A stretch of DNA of 9,312 nt from Caldifarciminota bacterium 4484_18 (GTDB lineage Bacteria; Hydrothermota; UBA3073; NMUJ01), in contig NMUJ01000016.1 of the NCBI GenBank assembly GCA_002256535.1, forward strand, positions 1-9,312. Direction: 5' to 3'. Below the pieces are notes generated by a model. That model was not told the origin of the DNA. It was given only the letters and a program-made list of their open reading frames with translations, and ran no database searches. Below are positions 6,559-9,312 of this stretch, piece after piece; positions within the stretch are counted from its first letter, which is position 1; each line of letters starts with the position of its first letter. Made by a program: the position numbers and the translations under genes.

Positions 6559-7706
6559 TTTGCTAAATACACAACAGTTACTGTATGTCGTATGTCGGTG
6601 AGTAGCTGGTTACTTAGGTACGATATTTTGTTATTCCATAAGATGGAACGTAGTTGGGGTTTCACCTCGTCAAACTCCAACCTACGGGCTGGCCGTTTAG
6701 CTAATACGTACATGAGGAAGAAGCCGTTCTCTGTGGGTATGGTGGTCGGGTTGTGTAATGTGATGGAATCATACTCTATTGTGAAAGGTAGGTCGGTTAG
6801 TGATAGCCATGAGGTGCCATCTGATAGTAACATGACGGAGGAAGGTAGTGAGTGGAGGTCACCCTCACTAAGTAGTGACTTGACGTATGTGATGCGGGCG
6901 AGTGTTGCCTGTGTGTCAGCAGGTGTGGGGTATACCTTTATTGTAAGCTGATATAGTGAGACGAAGCCAGCGGCACGATCAGCTACGTAGAGGAAGAGAT
7001 AACCCTGTGGCATGGGTAGGATTGAATAATCGCCGCGATCGAGTTGCGATAACTGGCTACCATAAGCGGCGGAAAGGTACGAAATGAGGATATTGCCTAT
7101 ATAACCACGTGTACGCCGTGCGGTGGTATCGTCAGAAAATCTGACCAGCGAATCGAACGGTACACCGTTTTTGAATAAGGTTACGATATGTTTGAGCCGC
7201 TGCTCGGCTATGAGCATACCTTCATCTAACCTATAAGGGATGAATGTGAGGTAACACTTGACAGCTGGTGGGGTGATGATGGAATCCTTATGTTCTTTGT
7301 AGTAGGACCATAATTCGAGGTCGGTAAGTTTTAGCTCATCTGGGAAATGTTTCTGCAGTAACTGGTATATGAGTAGATCGTCACGTGCTTTGGTACGCAG
7401 TAAACGCTTTATATCGGATGTGGGTAGGCCAAGTTTATGGACTAACGGTGATAGGGTTTGCCAGTTGGTTTGCGACTCTTGTTCTATAGCTTCGGGGTTG
7501 ATGGAGATGGATTCACGTAGTGCTTGTTCAACCAGTATTTTATGGTCGATAAGTGATTGCAGGTGCAATTTGCGGATGGAATCGTTCGGTACAAGCCCTG
7601 TGAGATATATTGTGAGGTCGAGTTCGGTTTGGGTGATAACTGTGGTGTCGCCAACGATGGCGAGTGGACGGTCGAGTAGTAGCGTGGTTAATACTAAAGC
7701 TAACAT
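6549..7706 (-). CDS. surA: SurA-like periplasmic chaperone / parvulin-type peptidyl-prolyl isomerase
   Basis: 385 residues. After a short hydrophobic leader (LALVLTTLLL) lies a SurA-type N-terminal helical region: AIVGDTTVITQTELD (16-30), then SLIDHKILVEQAL (51-63). A parvulin-like segment follows at about 145-245, with the typical GVPFDSLVRFSDDTTARRTRGYIG run (181-204), then a second, more degenerate one (about 250-345). A closing helix, DEVKPQLRSILWNNKISYLSNQLL, resembles the SurA C-terminal helix. This N-domain, two-parvulin, C-helix order is that of SurA, which escorts outer-membrane proteins through the periplasm. Catalytic parvulin residues are poorly conserved in both copies, so a chaperone role is more likely than isomerase activity. 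The leader lacks basic residues, yet no other start fits: an in-frame TGA lies just upstream. The start overlaps the preceding stop by one base (TAATG), and pdxA follows with a 10-bp overlap. Confidence 0.75.
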   Translation of the reverse strand: MLALVLTTLLLDRPLAIVGDTTVITQTELDLTIYLTGLVPNDSIRKLHLQSLIDHKILVEQALRESISINPEAIEQESQTNWQTLSPLVHKLGLPTSDIKRLLRTKARDDLLIYQLLQKHFPDELKLTDLELWSYYKEHKDSIITPPAVKCYLTFIPYRLDEGMLIAEQRLKHIVTLFKNGVPFDSLVRFSDDTTARRTRGYIGNILISYLSAAYGSQLSQLDRGDYSILPMPQGYLFLYVADRAAGFVSLYQLTIKVYPTPADTQATLARITYVKSLLSEGDLHSLPSSVMLLSDGTSWLSLTDLPFTIEYDSITLHNPTTIPTENGFFLMYVLAKRPARRLEFDEVKPQLRSILWNNKISYLSNQLLTDIRHTVTVVYLAKWQ

Positions 7707-8557
7707 TAACGTAATAGCTCAGGATGGGTCTCAACCGCAATCTTGCTACGTAAGTCGTTCAATATGCTATCAAGCATGGCACGACTCTTTTCAAGATAAA
7801 GGCGATTACGTATCATATCCTTTACATCGTCATAGGGGATGGGTTTTGATAGCTTACGTATGGCGAGCACCTTTACGATATGGAAACCGTCCGAGGCGAG
7901 TATGATATCACTTACCTCACCACTTCGTAGGTGGAAGATGGCATCCTCCAGTTGTGGCATACCGGCGAGGTCACCCCTGCGGATGTAACCAATTACACCG
8001 CCACGCTTCTTGGAGGGATGTATGGAATGTTCATATGCAAGGTCGGTGAAACTCCTGCCACGATGAAGTTCGTCAAGTATAGCACGTGCGGCATCTTCGG
8101 TGGGTACGACGATCTGGGCAACCTTGCGTTCTTCGGAGAATTCACGAAGATGCTCTTCGTAATACTGGCGTAGTTCATCGTCGGTGGGCTCCTCAGTCTC
8201 AAGGTGACGCTCTATGTAGGTGTTGGCAAGGAACTCGCGTTCTAACTGGTTGAGCCGCAATACTACATCACGCTCTTTGTCGAGACCTTCACGTTTGGCA
8301 GCCAGATAGAGTAGCTGGGTGTTTACCCAGTTATCGAGGAAGGTACGTTTCTCGGTTAGTGTGAGCTGACCTGCATATTCGGCGGGTATCAACCGGTAGA
8401 AATCGCCAAGTGTTAGCACTTCGTTACCTACGCGGGCGAGTATATCGGTACGGGGTTTACGTAACAGGTCGCTACGGAACACAAACAACGTAACCAGTAT
8501 TGCACCAGCTATCACTACGATGGCTACCGAGATAAGGATGTAAAGATGCTTTTTCAT
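7706..8557 (-). CDS. Membrane-anchored parvulin-type peptidyl-prolyl isomerase (PpiC/PrsA-like)
   Basis: 283 residues. MKK, then a hydrophobic segment (about 5-27), forms a signal anchor; there is no lipobox cysteine, so it should stay in the inner membrane facing the periplasm. Residues 37-135 form a SurA_N/PrsA-like helical region (ILARVGNEVLTLGDFYRL, then FLDNWVNTQLLYLAAKREGL). The parvulin domain spans about 143-234: RKVAQIVV, RGRSFTDLAYEHS, KKRGGVIGYIRRGDL and SDGFHIVKVL. The first catalytic-site histidine of parvulins (usually xxHILV) is Gln148 here, while the second (GFHIV, His226) is kept, so activity may be reduced. The family isomerises peptidyl-proline bonds in exported proteins. 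It is preceded by the clearest ribosome binding site in the window, overlaps the upstream gene by ATGA and the downstream gene by one base, and so sits mid-operon between two related genes. Confidence 0.88.
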   Translation of the reverse strand: MKKHLYILISVAIVVIAGAILVTLFVFRSDLLRKPRTDILARVGNEVLTLGDFYRLIPAEYAGQLTLTEKRTFLDNWVNTQLLYLAAKREGLDKERDVVLRLNQLEREFLANTYIERHLETEEPTDDELRQYYEEHLREFSEERKVAQIVVPTEDAARAILDELHRGRSFTDLAYEHSIHPSKKRGGVIGYIRRGDLAGMPQLEDAIFHLRSGEVSDIILASDGFHIVKVLAIRKLSKPIPYDDVKDMIRNRLYLEKSRAMLDSILNDLRSKIAVETHPELLR

Positions 8558-9312
8558 TTAACCTCCGATAATAGTGATTTTAAATTGGGTTCGTTGAGCT
8601 CTACTTTGTAGACTTGTCTGAGTGAATCAGTCACCTGCTGTATGCGGGTGGTTAACATCTTCGTACGAAGGCGATTGTATACTATGCCACGAACTTGGTT
8701 GAAAGGTTTGCCCTTGAACTCAGCCTTATGTTCGTTATAGTAGGAGAGGGCTTCGGATTCGGGTGGTGTAGGTATGGGTAGGGCGAGCTCAAACAATACG
8801 TAGTTCTTGAGGTAATCCTTCAAGCTGGAGGGGTTGTCCCAACTTAACCCACGTGGTGTCCTACCCTCCAAGTGGTCGAGTATCGTCCCCAGTGTGACGG
8901 TACCAAACAGCGTATATACAAGCGGTAGCGAACGTAAGTTGTTGGGGAAGCTGGGTAGCTCACCGGGTGGGGTGCGATGCTTCAACCCTGCTGCAATACG
9001 GGTGATGTGATTGATGTTCGTATCGTCGTAACGTATGGAGGCAAGACGTTCGATATGTTTGAGATAGGCTTGTGATAGCTTGCGTTCCAACCTGCGACTC
9101 AAGGTGTTGGTTATGGATTTGCGTTCTTCAGCGAATGGCTTAACAGTGAGTGGATGACGATCCTCTACCAGCACGATGTGGTAACCGGATTTAGTACGCA
9201 CGGGTAGGGAGAACTGACCAGCCCGTAACGAGAATACGATACGCTCAAGTTTGGGGTCGAGGCTACCCGCACGTAACCAGCCGAGGTCGCCACCCTTTTT
9301 GGCGGTACGTGG
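8554..9312 (-). CDS. Parvulin-type peptidyl-prolyl isomerase, 5'-truncated by window edge
   Basis: The frame stays open to the window edge at 9312, giving 252 residues without a start; the GTG at 9201 is internal. The first 50 residues are the C-terminal half of a parvulin domain: KKGGDLGWLRAGSLDP (5-20), FSLRAGQFSLPVRTKSGYHI (27-46) and VLVEDR, with the conserved GYHI histidine at residue 45. The remaining 200 residues are helical and weakly conserved, including a YYNEHKAEFKGKPFNQVRG stretch that resembles the start of another PpiC-type unit or a SurA-type C-terminal helix. It is probably an exported folding factor; the signal sequence and first half lie outside. Its TGA overlaps the next gene's ATG (ATGA). 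It is the first of three related genes in a row, suggesting duplication and divergence. Confidence 0.85.
   Translation of the reverse strand, partial: PRTAKKGGDLGWLRAGSLDPKLERIVFSLRAGQFSLPVRTKSGYHIVLVEDRHPLTVKPFAEERKSITNTLSRRLERKLSQAYLKHIERLASIRYDDTNINHITRIAAGLKHRTPPGELPSFPNNLRSLPLVYTLFGTVTLGTILDHLEGRTPRGLSWDNPSSLKDYLKNYVLFELALPIPTPPESEALSYYNEHKAEFKGKPFNQVRGIVYNRLRTKMLTTRIQQVTDSLRQVYKVELNEPNLKSLLSEVK
8562..8566 (-). promoter_or_regulatory. Strong Shine-Dalgarno for the membrane-anchored parvulin gene
   Basis: On the - strand, GGAGG lies 4 bases before the ATG at 8557 (GGAGGTTAAATG). This is a full anti-Shine-Dalgarno match and fixes the start. It lies inside the end of the upstream parvulin gene. 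The other starts on this strand have no comparable site and probably rely on translational coupling. Confidence 0.8.

Noticed and set aside
7369..7905. Open frame of 178 codons on the + strand
   Set aside because: Antisense to the SurA-like gene and the end of the anchored parvulin, crossing their junction; composition is Ser/Arg/Cys-rich with no motif.
8144..8160. 7-bp inverted repeat (ACGAAGA-TGC-TCTTCGT) in the anchored parvulin gene
   Set aside because: It is short, within coding sequence, without a T-run or position that suggests a role; expected by chance at this length.
7931..8173. Open frame of 80 codons on the + strand
   Set aside because: It lies opposite the parvulin domain, whose conserved residues explain the coding constraint.
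1..9312. CRISPR array, insertion sequence, tRNA/rRNA, prophage or defence genes
   Set aside because: No spaced direct repeats, transposase or integrase motifs, tRNA-like cloverleaf or rRNA sequence was seen; the DNA is continuous housekeeping and envelope coding sequence.

Overview
The window is a gene-packed bacterial segment. Almost every base is coding, no intergenic gap exceeds 24 bp, and most neighbouring genes overlap. It looks like a Gram-negative-type bacterium: it has an outer-membrane barrel of the PorV/PorQ type, a surface protein with a C-terminal sorting-like beta domain, and a SurA-like periplasmic chaperone. The mix (a type IX-like cargo domain and PorV/Q protein, a split transketolase, frequent ATA isoleucine codons, tandem parvulins) would suit an uncultured FCB-related or WOR-3/Stahlbacteria-like lineage, possibly thermophilic. 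That placement is inference from gene content, not a phylogenetic result.

Left half, + strand (2-4766), one apparent transcription unit entering from outside the window. It begins with the 3' part of a secreted beta-propeller protein with three Asp-boxes and a C-terminal sorting-like domain; its frame is broken near base 320. Next come a PorV/PorQ-family outer-membrane protein, a RecJ-type DHH exonuclease joined by an ATGA overlap, and a divergent YchF/OLA1-type P-loop protein overlapping the recJ end. The YchF-like protein keeps the P-loop, the NxxE motif and the C-terminal TGS/DUF933 region but has lost the G3/switch II segment.

Right half, - strand (9312 down to 4778), a second run of overlapping genes converging on the first with only 11 bp between the stop codons. 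In transcription order it holds a parvulin-type isomerase (N-terminus outside the window), a membrane-anchored parvulin, a SurA-like protein, pdxA (vitamin B6 synthesis) and the N-terminal half of a split transketolase. The surA-pdxA adjacency is the same order as in E. coli. The parvulins would serve folding of exported and outer-membrane proteins. pdxA and transketolase could be linked through erythrose-4-phosphate, which feeds the DXP-dependent pyridoxal phosphate route.

The + strand is G-rich over C throughout, under genes of both orientations, so the base skew is a property of the DNA strand rather than of coding direction. I saw no tRNA, rRNA, CRISPR, insertion sequence or phage gene. 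No clearly new multi-gene system is evident. The most unusual items are the switch-less YchF-like protein, the frameshifted surface protein, a perfect 12-bp hairpin inside the PorV/Q gene and the three-parvulin/pdxA/transketolase cluster.
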